A DNA stretch of 64,000 nucleotides from Oxyruncus cristatus. Its lineage: Eukaryota; Chordata; Aves; Passeriformes; Cotingidae. Made by a program: the position numbers and the translations under genes. The DNA lies in contig VXAY01001096.1 of NCBI GenBank assembly GCA_013399855.1, positions 372,001-436,000 of the forward strand. The letters are read 5' to 3'. This document shows, one piece after another, positions 37,669 to 56,300 of this stretch. Under the pieces are notes generated by a model. That model saw only the letters and a list, made by a program, of their open reading frames with translations. It was not told where the DNA came from and made no database searches. Each line of letters opens with the position of its first letter. Position 1 is the stretch's first letter.

Positions 37669-38050
37669 NNNNNNNNNNNNNNNNNNNNNNNNNNNNNNNN
37701 NNNNNNNNNNNNNNNNNNNNNNNNNNNNNNNNNNNNNNNNNNNNNNNNNNNNNNNNNNNNNNNNNNNNNNNNNNNNNNNNNNNNNNNNNNNNNNNNNNNN
37801 NNNNNNNNNNNNNNNNNNNNNNNNNNNNNNNNNNNNNNNNNNNNNNNNNNNNNNNNNNNNNNNNNNNNNNNNNNNNNNNNNNNNNNNNNNNNNNNNNNNN
37901 NNNNNNNNNNNNNNNGGCCGGGCCCCGCAGCGCCACCGCCCCCTGGCGGCCCCGCCGGGCAGCGCGGCCGCTGCGCTCCCACAGGGATCGACGGGGCCCC
38001 GCGGGCAGCGCGGGGGCGAGGAGAGCCCCGAGCGTGTGGAGTGATCGCTG
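37480..38050 (-). promoter_or_regulatory. RSL24D1: CpG-island promoter of RSL24D1
   Basis: Both flanks of the N gap are strongly GC- and CpG-rich (for example cgcctcgcgaacg and ccgcggaccgcggcgggagc on the left; gcgcggccgctgcgc on the right), in sharp contrast to the AT-rich surroundings. Position 5' of exon 2 on the minus strand fits a housekeeping CpG-island promoter and first exon. The transcription start itself cannot be placed because of the gap. Confidence 0.8.
37669..37915. other. Assembly gap (247 N)
   Basis: A run of 247 unknown bases in the middle of the CpG island. GC-rich promoters are commonly lost from short-read bird assemblies. RSL24D1 exon 1 is expected here. The N length may be an estimate rather than the true size. 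Confidence 0.99.
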
Positions 38051-38063
38051 CGGGGCTTTGTCA

Positions 38064-38680
38064 GCCACAGAGTCACTGCATATGCTGAGTTGGAAGGGAC
38101 CCACAAGGATCATTGAGCTCAACTCTTAGCCCTGTACAGGACAACCCCAGGAGTCCCACCGTGTGCCTGAGAACGTTGTCCAAACCCTCGTCAAACTCTT
38201 CCAGGCTTGGTGCTGTGACCACGGCCCTGGGGAGCCTGTTCCAGTGCCCAGCCACCCTCTGGATGAAGGCCCCTGACACAATTCAGGCCATTCCCTCGGG
38301 TCCTGTCACTGGTCACCAGAGAGCAGAACTCTGTGCCTGCCCCTCTTCCCCTTGTGAGGAAGTTGCACCTGCAACGTACCTCAGTCCCCTCTTCTCCTGG
38401 CTGAACAGACCCAGTGACCTCAGACACTCTTCATATGACTTGCCTTCACCATGCTCATTGCCTTCCTCTGGACACTCTTTAATAGCTCAATATCTTCCTT
38501 ATATTGTGGAGCCCAAAACTGCCTCAATATTCCACTTGAGGCCACCCCAGAGCAGAGCAGGACAATCCTCTCCCTCGCCCAGCCGGCGATGCTGTGCCTG
38601 ATGCCCCTCTAGCTGGCCCTCCTGGCTGCCAAGGCACTGCTGACTCATATCCAACCTGCCATCGACCAGGCCCCAAACAC
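38064..38680 (-). mobile_element. CR1 LINE 3' end, relatively intact
   Basis: In minus orientation. The plus strand starts 'agagtcactgcatatgctg', 'agttggaagggacccacaag', 'gatcattgagctcaac', continues through 'aggcttggtgctgtgacca', 'gttccagtgcccagccaccc', 'ctggctgaacagacccagtg', 'cctctggaca' and ends near 'ctagctggccctcctggctg' and 'catcgaccagg'. This is about 620 bp of CR1 3' region, better preserved than the other copies here. Its 3' end abuts the RSL24D1 CpG island. Long open frames inside it are chance reading of a dead element. Confidence 0.92.
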
Positions 38681-40889
38681 TGTAAGAAAGCTCCACGTAT
38701 TGACTGGTTGGAGCCACAACTTCTAAACTAATACACAAACAGGTTACTGGAGGGAAAGGGTGAGAAGAGTATCTATAAAATGAGTAATATGCCAAAACCC
38801 ACACACACACACACTATATTCACTTACCAGATGCAGACATCAGCCACATGGGTGCTCGCTGCAATCCATTACATCAAGAGTGTGGTCCATCCTCTGGTTT
38901 GACCAGAGGGAATACCGTAAGACACTCAGAGATGCTCATGAAAGTCTTAAAATAAAAACCAAAACCCCGCATACACAGAAAGGAAGTTGGAATTAACTAT
39001 TAGACAATGCTGCATCTTCTGAAGTAAGCTGACTTTTCCCCCTCTACTTCCCTGAAACATACATTCATATATTAGTATGGAAATTGAATACAAACTAGAA
39101 GATTTTATGATCAGCTTGTGTTCAAGTTCCTCCAGCTTTTCTTTATAACTGAAAAATTTTGTTCTAAGTGTGAGAAATGAATGAAGCTGAAATTGCTCAG
39201 TATTAACACAAGGATAAACGTGGTAACCCAAGAAATGAAAGGGAGTCAGACATAGTTTTTTAAATCTACAGCTGATTTCCTCTAAAATTCAGGCAAAACA
39301 CCTTTGGCTCTGTTTTCATACCTGTTAAGATCTAAATCTGCCATGAGGGAATTAATTTTTAAAGCAAAATTTGAAGTACTGTCAAAAAATCAATGGCTCT
39401 GCACCCCATGTAAGAACCTATTACTCCTTCTGTTCCCTCTCCTGGAGTTACTGTTTATTGTGAGAGGACCTAAATGCTAGGCCTTGTACCTTCCTAAATG
39501 GTTTGGAATCGGAGCAGGTCTCCTCTCTATTCTTCACTCTAGGATGCTGTCCCAGCTCAGAGCTTGAAATCTTTCTCATCACATAAGTCTTTACCACAGT
39601 TCCTGCTTCTCCATTTAAAAGAAATTAACTACTTGAATATTTGGTGAAAAATCCATGAATTGCATGTGCCTTTAGAGCAGTTTTTGCTTTCTGGTTTCTA
39701 GAACAGCAAAAAAACCCAGTCAGCTCAGTGCTGTAGTAAGAAAGATCAAAGGAAGAAAGAAAAACTGCTGTAGCATAGTAGTCACTTACCTTATCAGCAC
39801 AGAACTTGCCTCCAATCTTTTTGAAATCCAGACCTCAGCCACACCCTACTGCAGGAGACACGGGCTCAAGCACATGACTGGTGACCAGCACTCAGCCCAG
39901 CCCTAAGGGACAACAGCTCCAAACTGACCCAGAGACAGTGAGGAGATGGGACTGTACAGGATGTTACTGTCATGCTGGAGTGGGGCCTCTGGGGCTGTGA
40001 CAGAGGATGGCAACCCAGATAAGAGGAAAGAGCAAAGGCACACACACAGTGCAATTTTATGATGGAAGCTATGAAGACACCAAATTTACAGCTAGCGGCA
40101 AAACCAAATAGTAAAAAAGTTTGCTCAGGTCCAGGGCTGCTATGTTTTGGCATAAGCAACTGAAATTCTCCTTTTCCAGTTTGACTACTTTGAGTTTCCT
40201 GCCTCTGTGACTTTTTTTCCCCATGGGCTGCATTTATTTCAGCAAAGACAGCTTTTTCCTGGCAGAGTACTGTATTGTGAAGTCTTTGGTGGCTTCTACA
40301 ATTTAAACAATGTGGATTACTGACTGTCACCAACACCTCCAGCAGACAGATGGGATGTGAGAGCACAGTGATATTACAAGCATTTACAATTGGATTTTCC
40401 ACCCCAGCTCCTTTTTTCACATCAAGGCACTAATCTCCTCTTCAAGTACAAGCCATTATGCTGTTGATTTGAAGTGCTTGTTCCTGATCTAAAAGGCAAT
40501 AAAGATGGAAGGTTGCTGGAGCTAGAGTCCAGATTAATTACAAAAAAAAGAATATGTACTTCTACTCCATTAATAGTTATTCACAGACAGAACTGGGTAC
40601 CCAGCTGAAAAAAACAGCCTCACTGGAAGAAGAGATTTTGCAGCAAACCAAGTGGCTTATTTGTTTGATTTTTGACACAAGAGTACTACAGCAAGAATTG
40701 TTTCACCAAGCATCTCAACCCCATACCTTAAACTCATAGCAAAGCTCTGATCTTCAAGTATTTACATACTTGTAGAAGTTTCCTAAGGGAGCAATAGAAC
40801 TGTCATATGCAGTTCATGTGAACTGTCATACAGCCACAGGACAACTGTCAGGCACGTGCACTTGCAGGACAAGGGTCAGAGAGCGTATG
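38681..40889. other. Intergenic between RSL24D1 and RAB27A
   Basis: About 2.2 kb with a (CA)n run at 38799-38814 and no other recognised feature. A 184-codon open frame at 39866-40420 on the minus strand has no known motif and no splice context, so it is not called. Confidence 0.5.
38799..38814. repeat. Short (CA)n microsatellite
   Basis: Eight CA units, uninterrupted. Confidence 0.9.
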
Positions 40890-41525
40890 ATCCTGTTGGG
40901 CGCAAGACACTTCTGCAGGTCATCTAGAGCAAAGCTCTGCTCAAAGCAGAACACATTAATACCAGGTGGCTCAGGGCCACATCCAGTTGAGTTTTTAGTA
41001 TCCCCAAGGATGAAGATTCCATAACCTTTCTCAGTTTTTGTTCCTATTTCTGACCACTTGTTTTGGTGACAATTTTTTCCCAATCTTAATTTTCTACAGA
41101 AATTGTCTCTTGCCCCTTTGTTATCCCTGTGCCCTGAGATGGGTCTGGCTCCATCTCCAGTGTACCCTTCCATTAGATAGCTCAGGACAGTAGAAAGGTC
41201 TCCCTCAGCTTTTTCTTCTTAAAGTCATGCAAACTCTGTTCTCTCTCTTCCCACCCCTTGTGCTCCAGCCCTCTGATCCTAGTCTGCCACCCTGGACTCA
41301 TTTCAGTGTGCCAAAGTCTTTCTTTTACTGGGGTGTCCAAAGCAGGGCACAGAACTCTAGATGTGGTCTTATTATTACTGAGGATAAGGGAAAACTGAGT
41401 ACCCCAACCTGGTGCCTTCATTTTACTAGTGCAGCCCCTGACGCAGTTGGTCCTCTCTGCCACAGTGGCACACTTCTGGCTTTTGGTCAGCCTGCTTTGG
41501 AACAGGATGTCCACCCCCTTTCCTG
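40890..41525 (-). mobile_element. Older, diverged CR1 LINE fragment
   Basis: In minus orientation. Recognisable plus-strand blocks in CR1 order: 'ctctgctcaaagcagaacac', 'ccaggtggctcagggccaca', 'atccccaaggatgaagattc', 'cttgtgctccagccctctga', 'ccaaagtctttcttttactg', 'tctagatgtggtct', and a final 'gcagcccctgacgcagttgg' with 'ttttggtcagcctg'. More substitutions and indels than the 38.1-kb copy. Confidence 0.85.
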
Positions 41526-42509
41526 AAAAATGTTTTTACAGCTAGTGCTACTGCATGGGGTTATTCCAGTCCAGACAGAATATCAAGTCAAACTTGCCCT
41601 TTTTAAACTTAAAAAGGTTTAGTTCAGCTCATTCTCTTGCCTGTCAAGGAACATTTGAATAGCAGCAGTGTCCTCCAGGACATCATAACCTACCTGGAAA
41701 TACACACTGCTCTTGATAGAAGCAGCCATTCTGAAAAATCAGGCTCCTTACCTTTGTAGAAGCAATAGACTTTACAAATTTATTGCTTGATTCCCTTTGC
41801 TCTGAACATGCAGCATGCAGAGACTGGCAGCATTTTGAATGTCTTACAAATATAGAACTGACACCTCTGTTGCCTTCTGTGGGTTTGAGCCCCTTCTGGC
41901 ATCTCCCAGGACTCACCAGGCCCCCATCTGAGGGGTTTGCTCAGTGCAAGAGGGGAACATCAGGAAGTACCTCGGCCACAGCACAGAACGTGGATGCACT
42001 TGAGCTAAAAAACTCCACAACACACAGAGACAGTGCAGAGGGACAGACTGACACAGAACTGAGACAACAGGAAACGTCACAGCTCACTTTAACAATGTTG
42101 GCAAAGTTCAGATCAGGAATGTTTAACTATTTTATATTAGTAAGAAATCCTGGGACAATGAAACACAAGGGAAATCCTTTCCAAAACTTTGTTCTCCTAC
42201 AGATCAATGTTTTCACTGGACATTGGATGGAAACAACTTTTCTTGAAATAACAGTTTCTCATCACATAAGAATTCTTTTTTCTTTGTTTTTTAAAACCAC
42301 TACTAGACTAGCAAGAATAGTGTAATTTACTGTCAAGAAACATTACCATGATTTCTCATGAGAGTTTAAAAGAGAAAAAAAGTTCTGTCACACAATAATT
42401 CAAACAAATAAATCTTACGACACATTTCAAAGGCTGACATCAAAGCAATTTTATGTAGACTCTCTTTGTAAATAGTTACAAGTAACAGGCATGACAAAAA
42501 TATGACAGT
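41526..42509. other. Intergenic, or distal RAB27A 3' UTR
   Basis: About 1 kb with no recognised exon or repeat. A minus-strand AATAAA (tttatt on plus, near 41777) could serve as a more distal RAB27A poly(A) site. Confidence 0.35.
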
Positions 42510-42516
42510 TCCAGTA

Positions 42517-42529
42517 TTTAATATTTAAT
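42517..42529 (-). terminator. RAB27A: Candidate distal RAB27A poly(A) signals, ATTAAA x2
   Basis: On the minus strand two ATTAAA hexamers lie 7 bases apart and are followed by a T-rich stretch. ATTAAA is the commonest variant signal. Position is about 2.15 kb past the stop. Confidence 0.35.
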
Positions 42530-43533
42530 ATCCAATTTAAACATAAGAGTCCAAAAGGAAATATTTTTACACCATTTCAGTAGCCACTTAGCTCGACAGT
42601 TGGTTGCAATAATCCTTAAAGTTTTCAGGTGCTGGATGGAGTATAAGCACAAAAACTCCCATTAAAGTTAATGCATGACAAAGTTCCACTGTAACCCTCT
42701 GGAAAGCAAAGAGTTACGTTAAAAGAAATTCAGACACCGAAGTACATTGAAATGTATTGTGTCTTACAGTAGAGTTAGTTACTCTACTGGTCAGAGACAT
42801 GATGGTAACTTCAAAAGGCACTCTGAGTTAAACTACAGTAACCCCGGTCCACAAGCATTTTGGAATCTTGGTATTGTGCAGTAGAAAAAACCAAACCCTA
42901 TAATCACATATAAATTGCTTTTATCTCTGTCCTAGCTCCAGAGCAGTCAAATTATATTGCACTTTTAAAACATTCTGTGTAGGTTGTGATAAAAATCTAA
43001 TATTTACATGTTGTGTTTGTTAAAGAACAATGCATTTCTGCGTAAAATATTTTAAGATCCAAGTTTTAACACTTATTCTTGTATTAATTAATATAACCAG
43101 AGGCTACATCAAATATATATTTTTTTCTTAGCTCCTATTCTAGAAACATTTTTGGTCCTTCCTTCAAAAAATTTGTTAAGCTGCAATTCATGTTCATAAG
43201 TGGTATTAATACTTGCCTGAAATTGCAGTAGTTAGAATATTTAAATAAATAAATACATAATTTCTAAAGAAGCAATACCTTTGGAGTTTTGTAAACAAAC
43301 TGCTGTGGAAAGTCTGTAACGAGACTCAATTTGGCATGTTATGACTTTAATTGGCAATACTTTACAGTTATACAACCTCTGCCAGGATAGAAATCAGTAT
43401 GGTAGGCACATCTTATAAATCAGTCTGGAAAAAAGACCCAAAAAATACTAATTCTTTCTTAGATCATATGAATAAATAAAAATGGTCAGAGTAACATGAT
43501 CCACTGAAACGAAAACTGAGATTTGTGTGATCT

Positions 43534-43555
43534 TGGGGTGGGGGGAGGGAGGGGA
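43534..43555 (+). other. G-quadruplex-type motif (C-rich in RAB27A mRNA)
   Basis: The plus strand reads GGGG-T-GGGGGG-A-GGG-A-GGGG, four G runs with one-base loops. It lies inside the probable RAB27A 3' UTR on the non-transcribed sense, so the mRNA would carry the matching CU-rich, C-run sequence. Confidence 0.8.
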
Positions 43556-44676
43556 GGAGAAAAGCAACTCTATTCTTTTTTAAATACAACCTAAAGGAAA
43601 TGAACAAGCCATAAATGAATATATGATAACCAAGATGTACAGGACACAAAGGTTGGCAGAATAAAATGAGCATTATAAATTTATAGAAATACTGATCTAC
43701 AGAACTAGTATCTTAGCTGCATCTCACCAGAAGACAATCATCATTCATTTTTCAATCCAAATTTGAAGAAACGTTCTGAATCTGTGTTTGGTAAAACAAA
43801 TTCAGTGCAAAGCACCAGCTCTGATGAAATTTTGCTGACATGTAGGCTGGCCTACATTCCTCTTAAAACATGAATGGTAATATAAAAGAAACATGACAGA
43901 TGCACAGTTATGCCACTTACACATAAATATATGTATCTGCGTGCTCTAGAAATTCAAATGCTGTCAGGAGGTCTCACAGGCTGAGTTGGATATATTTTAT
44001 ATAGTACAGTTGTAGTTTACATGTTCAAGTACATGACATACCCCAAGTGCTCTCCACGAGCACCCTTGTGCTACTCTGGAGGTTTTTATTCTGCACTGAA
44101 TAGCTTTCTTTCGGTTTTCAACACTAAAAACTGATGGTTTGAGAGAGCAAGGAGAAGCTACTCACAGGCTTTTGTGGAAAACACAGGATTTGCTCTTTAA
44201 GATTGTTACTGATTGGTGAAATGATTAAATGTTTCTGTTCAAAACCAAGAACCATGTTGGTACGCTTGCTGTTAGTAGAGACCAAAGGCTGTCACAGTAT
44301 CTAAAGGCCTAGTCTGTGTAGTTACTGGAGTCTTCAAAGGGGAAATAAAACCCTTCAGTTCAGAACCCTACCCTTTCTCGTTGCCCAAAGAGATGTTTCC
44401 AAATTGGGTAATGAAAATTCCTTTCCTTCCCTTTTCTCCAAAGCAGAGAATTAGAGGAACATTCAGTACTACACGAAATTAATCCTCTGTCCCATCACTA
44501 ATAAATTGCATACCTTGCAAGCAAAGGTCAAGGTGGTTTGAGAGGCAGAAAACAAAAATGAGTATCAAGAATTAATACAGTTCTTTAAATAACTACACAA
44601 TGTGATTTGTCCATAAGTTAAACAGTTAAGCTGCAACTGTACTATATCATACATATTAAACTTAATTGTAACTGGG

Positions 44677-50307
<5,631 letters not shown>

Positions 50308-53300
50308 CTTAAAAAGCAAAGCAAAAAGGATGAGTTCGTCACCAGCTCTGTGAGGGCTTCTTCTGACAAACGTTTAAAATACAAACCACTATTTGAACTA
50401 CAAAGCATCGAGCAGTGGGACCAGTTCTGTACTCCTTTACACTGGCTTCACCTTAAACTCTCAATTACACCAATCCAATAGCAAATTCAGCTGTGACTGA
50501 AAAAGTACATCTTTAATTTTATTCCATTCCTCTTACTAGAAAGAGAAGGCAACACAATTTTACCTTCTTCAGGAAAGACTGAAAATCAAGGTCAAAGTAT
50601 TCAAGATATCTGGAACATGAACTGCAGAACTGATTTTAATCTGCATGGAAGCTTGTAAAAGCTACTTAAACATACCAGCAATGCAATTCTGGCCTCACTC
50701 TCACTGTGGCATTATTAACATAAAAAGAAACCCCACATATTTCCAGACTGCCCACTGTATTAAAATAAAAATTACAATAGTTTTCTACTAATAGCTATTT
50801 TTCAGTCTCAAAAAAGCTTTTTCTTGTTGTCAGGTTGTTTTGTTCTGAGGAAAAATTTTTAAAGTTTTTATCATGATGCTAGTTAATCATTCAAACCAAA
50901 TCTTGATCCTGAACTGCCATCAAACAACACATAGGTTTTTCTAAAGCTCATGCACATTTAAGAAATTTCTCTGTCTCCTTTCGATGCCTTTGAAAAAACA
51001 ACCATATTATGTGTAGTCTGATCTATGCGCAGGAACAGGCAGAACGTGGAATAAAAATCACTGGTAAATTTCATGTGTACTACAAAGGCTGATGTGAGTG
51101 CACTGGTACTTTCCTGTTGAGTAGCTACTGAGCCTCTCCTCCCCCAAAACAAACAGAAGAGAGCTGCCTTCTGTCGTGTTCAAAGACAAGAACATGAAAA
51201 GATAAGCCTAAAATAACCATTCTAAAAGCAACATAAAATTGGCATAAAATTGCCTCTTATGAAGGGGGGAAATAGATACCAAAATACAAAAAATTAGATG
51301 ATGAAATTTTAAAGAGTAAAATCTGCTGTTTCAACTGTAAATAAGCATTTTTAGAAGTACTTGTAGCTTGAACTAGATACAAAGTTATTCATTTCAAGTA
51401 AAACACTGCAGTAGTTTTCATCAGTGTCAAAACACCAACTCATTTCTTGAATATCAACTCACAGCTTGAGGTTTGGAACAAACTCTGTATCTCCAGTATG
51501 CGGGTGTCAACCACCACCATTCAGCTACAACCAAAACTATCTCTAAAGCCTCAGCTTGGTGAGGCTTAGTCCTGCCCTTGGTCACAGAACTGTGACTGGT
51601 TGACTCAACCATGGCTGGCCTTACCACAATCAAATGCAGACCATGGTCGGATTTACCCCAGATACTCTCTAACCAAAGAGTCAGTGGAAAGCATCTGACA
51701 CGTTTTTTCCTTTTTCAGTGCCCCTTCCCCAACCCAGGCACATTTTACATTATGCCATCACTGCCAGTAAAACCTTGCAGGAAAGGGGTTTTAGGTGACA
51801 GAGCTCACACTCACTACTACACCACAGCCAGCAATTCACTTCCCCTTGTCGTGTTTTAGCCAGTTTTGCAATAGAGCAGAAGACTGAAGGGGTAAACGCT
51901 GCGGGAACAGTTATCAGCGAGCTTTTCACATAAATTCACCACAACTGTGGGTCTGCATCCACCACACAAGTCTGAAGGAGCAGCATGTTCAAGTAAGCAA
52001 GTTGAACAGGTAGCCACACTGCCATAAAAGCTCTTTTAGAAGAAATTAAAACCCCCAATCCATTAGACACACTCACATGTATCAGCGAAAGTCATTTTGA
52101 GGGTTTTGTTTCATTTTTCAAATCCTGTCCCCTGCTGGGGAAGGAAAAAGAAGTAAAACCAGACTGCAAACCTTGTAGCTCTAACAAGTTTTTAATTGAA
52201 ATGCACTAGAAGAAAGGAAAAAACAGTTTAAAAACTAAACAAAGAAGGTTTTTTTTCTAAAGACTGCATTCGATTTAGACTTCCGTCTCTTACATGGTGT
52301 TTCCTTTGCCCTCAGATGTTCTCCAAGAGCAAAGAGGTGTGTAAGCTCACCCTCTACTCAAGTACATGTTCTTCCAGCTTTGATATCCCTAAATTAATTG
52401 TTGCTTTAAAAGACTTAAACGTAAATCTCAGGGCCAGTATATTATACAAAGACAAGCTACCTTCATGCCTTTTACTGTGCTATCCCACCTGCACAGAGGT
52501 ATTTGCCTTGTCTTGTTGGTATTGTGTTAGCCAACTGCAGGTATGTAGGACATACTTTTAACAAAAAGTACAAATGATAGTGCCACCTAATCACTGCTAA
52601 TTTATCATGCATCCTGTGCAAGACCCTACAGAGGAAGGAAGGGTACTGCAGCTCTTACATGGAGCTGTAGGGAACTGTTACGTTTCAGCTGCACCCTTCC
52701 ACTGGACAGGGCTGGGTTAAAGATCTGGCCAGAACAGAAAGATCAAGGGCAGACCTTGGGCAAGTAAAACCTAAAGGTATTCCTAGTGTCATATCCGATT
52801 TGTACTGTCTGTTTGTCCAAACATGCCATTCAGCCCACTTAAACCTCAGTTCTCCCTATGGCTGGTTACAATTTCCAGAGGACTGACAGAAGACCAGGAG
52901 CCCTTCAGAGGAAGGGCATAAAAAAAGCCTTCTAAAGGATTTGCTAAAGAAGGAAATTTTCTCCTTTGGCTTTTGAAATGCACACACCTCTCACTGCACC
53001 CCATAATGTCAATCTATTATTCAAATATCTCCAGGGAGTGGTTCTTGTGAAACGCTGTGCGGTTAACCTATCCTTGGAGACAAGCAAAGAGCTATTTTCA
53101 TAGCAGTTTCAAGCCTTGTCCTCCTCCCTGTACAAATATTTAAAAAGTGATCTCCACCCTCCTCTTCCAAGACCTGCAGTCCTAATGTCCAGACACATCC
53201 AGCTCCACATAACAGAAATGAGAAGCTATTCCCAGCAAAGTACATTCATGTCAAAAACTGCTGTGGAGTTTTTAAAAGTCGTGGCCCTGTTACTAAAACC

Positions 53301-56300
53301 CTATCCCATTTTTTCCTTCCAATTTTGCTTTTTTTTAAATTAAGTCTTATAGTTCCACACTTCCCAGGTTTTCCTTCCACATTCCTGTACCTTGCATATC
53401 AGGAGAGTAGACAGAAGATTTAGAGAAAATTGACGATACAATCAGAATTCATCAGGCCACCAAAAGAAAATCATTCCCAAATCTTGTAAGAACTCCTTAG
53501 TTAAAAAAAATAAAAATCAGAATGGACACAGTTTCAAGCCCTCCACAGTTTTGCCTGCTGTAAATCCCTCCTTAAATCCCATTCAGCTCTGGCTTTGCAC
53601 TTTGCTTGGTATGCAGATGGACAGGAGCTATGAGCAAGTGTTGGAAGAACTCCACTGGCCTTTTCCATTGCTGACAGGACCCACACAGCCATCACCTGAG
53701 CTGTGCCCATCCAGCTGCTGCTCTGGAGCCTCCACATACATATCCAGACCATGGCTTATCATGGAGGGACACTGTGCAAAGCAAGTGCTCCTCTTGTTCC
53801 CTGGATTCCACAGTCCAAGGTACTCTCACATTAACAGGCTCATATTTTTTCCTCCAGGGCACAAATATCACAACTCTACTGTGTGTTAAAACATTCCACA
53901 CTATGGCAGTATTGTTCCTGTAGGAATTAAGGAAATTGGTTTGGCATGCAGATTTGCCCCATGAAGTATGGGAACAGGGAATATATGCTTCCTGAACTGG
54001 CCTTAACACACAACAGGCAACTCCTGTGCTGCTACTGAGCTGATGGAGAGGAGAAGGAAAAAACAAGAAGGCAAAAGAAATGAATACATGAAAACAGAAG
54101 CAAAAAGAAAAACAAAAAAGGCATTGAGCTGCAAATAAAAACATGTACACACAGTGTATGCCCCTAATCAGACAGTCCTCGAGCACATCAATTTAAAGTA
54201 AGGTATACCACTTACCCCAAACTCTGCTATAGGAATAGTTAGCACACTGGAGATATTACTTCCAGTTGGAGTATTTTTCTAGCACCACCTCTTTAGCACA
54301 CAGCCAGGAGGCTTACGTGTCACCTGTTTGCATTGAGCTGACGGGTGCTCAGAGATAAAGAGGTGTGCCTCATGTCCCTGTGTCTAAGGAGGGTGCTGCC
54401 TGACAGCAGGGCTGGGAAGCAATTACACAGTTCACATGTCCCATTTATTCCTAGGGGCAAACAGCATTTCAAGAGAGATTTGTGCAGGGCCTACCCAGGA
54501 GCAGATCTAAAGTTTCTGCGAAACCACCCACACACCTAAATAAAATTACACTGTTCCTAGCAAGGGTCTTCATACAAAAATGCATTAATGCTGGATTATA
54601 TGGATCACAGCTGTTCAGTTCCATTCACAGCTCTACATCCTTGATCTCAGGTGTGAGGAGGATACAGCAGTCTTTAATGTAAACTGCTGTTTTCTTGCTG
54701 TAGAGGCTGCAGGCTTGTGATTAGAGGGTTTATATGGGCACTGGCAGAAGAGGAGTCCAAATCCCACACAGACAGAAGAGGAAGATACTGCAGATCTCTC
54801 AGTGGATAATGTGTAAATACAAGCACATGGCAATAATGCATTTGGACAGATCTGACCATTCTGCAAGTGCACGTAAATTCATACTACAACAGTTTTTCAC
54901 CCAGGCACTACACAACCCTAAAACAACTTCAACAGCTGTTTTATGTGTCACTTCATCTGTCACAGCATAACTGGGAAAGTGATCTGGACCTGTAAATTCA
55001 CTAATCCTGTCACACCAACACTCCCATGATGCTCCAGCAAGGCAGTAACCACATTCTTGCCTAGCGTGGGCAAGCACAGAGAACGGCCTCACCCTGCTCC
55101 AAGGCTCCAGCAGCACCTTAATGGTTGAAGAACTGGTCACCAGCAGACACTTGCCAGCTGTCGAAACAAGGGACAGCGTTAAATCATGTCCCTGATTAGT
55201 CAACGCTTCATTAGAAGTGCCTTTTGTTAAAAGCTGCCAGATATATACAAATGTAATATAAGCAAATGATAATAATTTTTTATTAACCCAAGTAACTGCT
55301 ATGCTGGAGGAAGAGAGTTAATAAATAAGCACTTCACTGAAATGTTCTGAGCTGCACTGGTTTTGTTTTCTTAGGAAAATATATGACCTGGCTTGCTTTA
55401 GTTGTGGCCAAAATGACACCTTCTGCAACTTCTGGGGTTTCCCTGTAACATAAATAACAAGAAGGAACACAGCCCTTCCTCTCACAAACGAGATGAAAAG
55501 TTTCAGGTGCTCTAAGCATTTATCTTTTGGTTACTCTCAACTGCTTTACCAGACATTTTGCTGTTATCATCTTTTTAGTTTCATCTCTAGAGGACTTGCA
55601 GGATTAATGCCTAAAGATCATCTCTTCCTCAGAAAGATCTAAGTGATTTTAAGGGTGCTCAAGATATATACATGAGTCTGCAAAAACAGGTACAAAAAAA
55701 ATAGGCTTTGAGGTTTTAGCCTCTAAATGGTGATGTCACTTCAACTCGGCAGAAGGTGCTCTGTGACAATTTGTCAGCATCACTGCAACTGCAGCATTTT
55801 GCAGAGGCAAGAGGAACTGACAGGCACACAAAGCACTGTGAGAATGAGTTATAATGAGAGATGCCAGGCATAAAATCATGATCCTACCCAGAAAGGTGGC
55901 ACAAAAGGGAAGCAACAGGTCTGCAGATGTGGTGAGAACCTAGCACAACAGGCTGGGCAAGGAAACAGCAGATTCTGGATTTTGTTTCCAGAAAACCACG
56001 GGAAACTACGAATGGAGAAGCAAGGAAATGAAAAAAAAAAACCAGTTAGCTTTGCCACTGTATTTGCATTTCAGCATCACCAAACCAACAAAAAGGAGGC
56101 TGGATTTCAAAGACATAAAGGAATGAAAAGCAGCATGGAACTGGAAAAAAATGAAAAATAAGCCTAGGAACGTTGCAGATGATAGCCCAGCACTCCCCAT
56201 ACGGATCTCTGTGTGGTTTGAATTTCTCTGTAAAAAGCACAGCATCATCTCTATTCCCTCAGCAGTTTCTAACATTTTCATGCTTCATGATAAGAAAATA

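Larger units (their letters stand above)
42510..44676 (-). other. RAB27A: Probable RAB27A 3' untranslated region
   Basis: About 2.2 kb of repeat-poor, AT-rich sequence follows the RAB27A stop. Mammalian RAB27A mRNAs have a long 3' UTR of a few kb (established), so this length fits. Candidate minus-strand poly(A) signals are AATAAA near 44085-44090 and two overlapping ATTAAA at 42517-42529. The distal pair is chosen as the likely end, but this needs RNA data. Confidence 0.4.

Noticed and set aside
37370..38129. Long open frames of 160-250 codons on both strands across the N gap
   Set aside because: They exist only because N is read as any residue and because CpG-rich DNA has few stops. No known protein motif flanks the gap.
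38113..38601. 162-codon plus-strand open frame
   Set aside because: It lies entirely within an antisense CR1 3' end and has no protein signature.
39866..40420. 184-codon minus-strand open frame between the two genes
   Set aside because: No recognisable domain, promoter or splice context. The length is attainable by chance in 64 kb read in six frames.
53692..54186. 164-codon minus-strand open frame with a Phe/Cys-rich hydrophobic segment
   Set aside because: The hydrophobic part comes from an A-rich plus-strand tract read in antisense (TTT/TTC codons). No family recognised.
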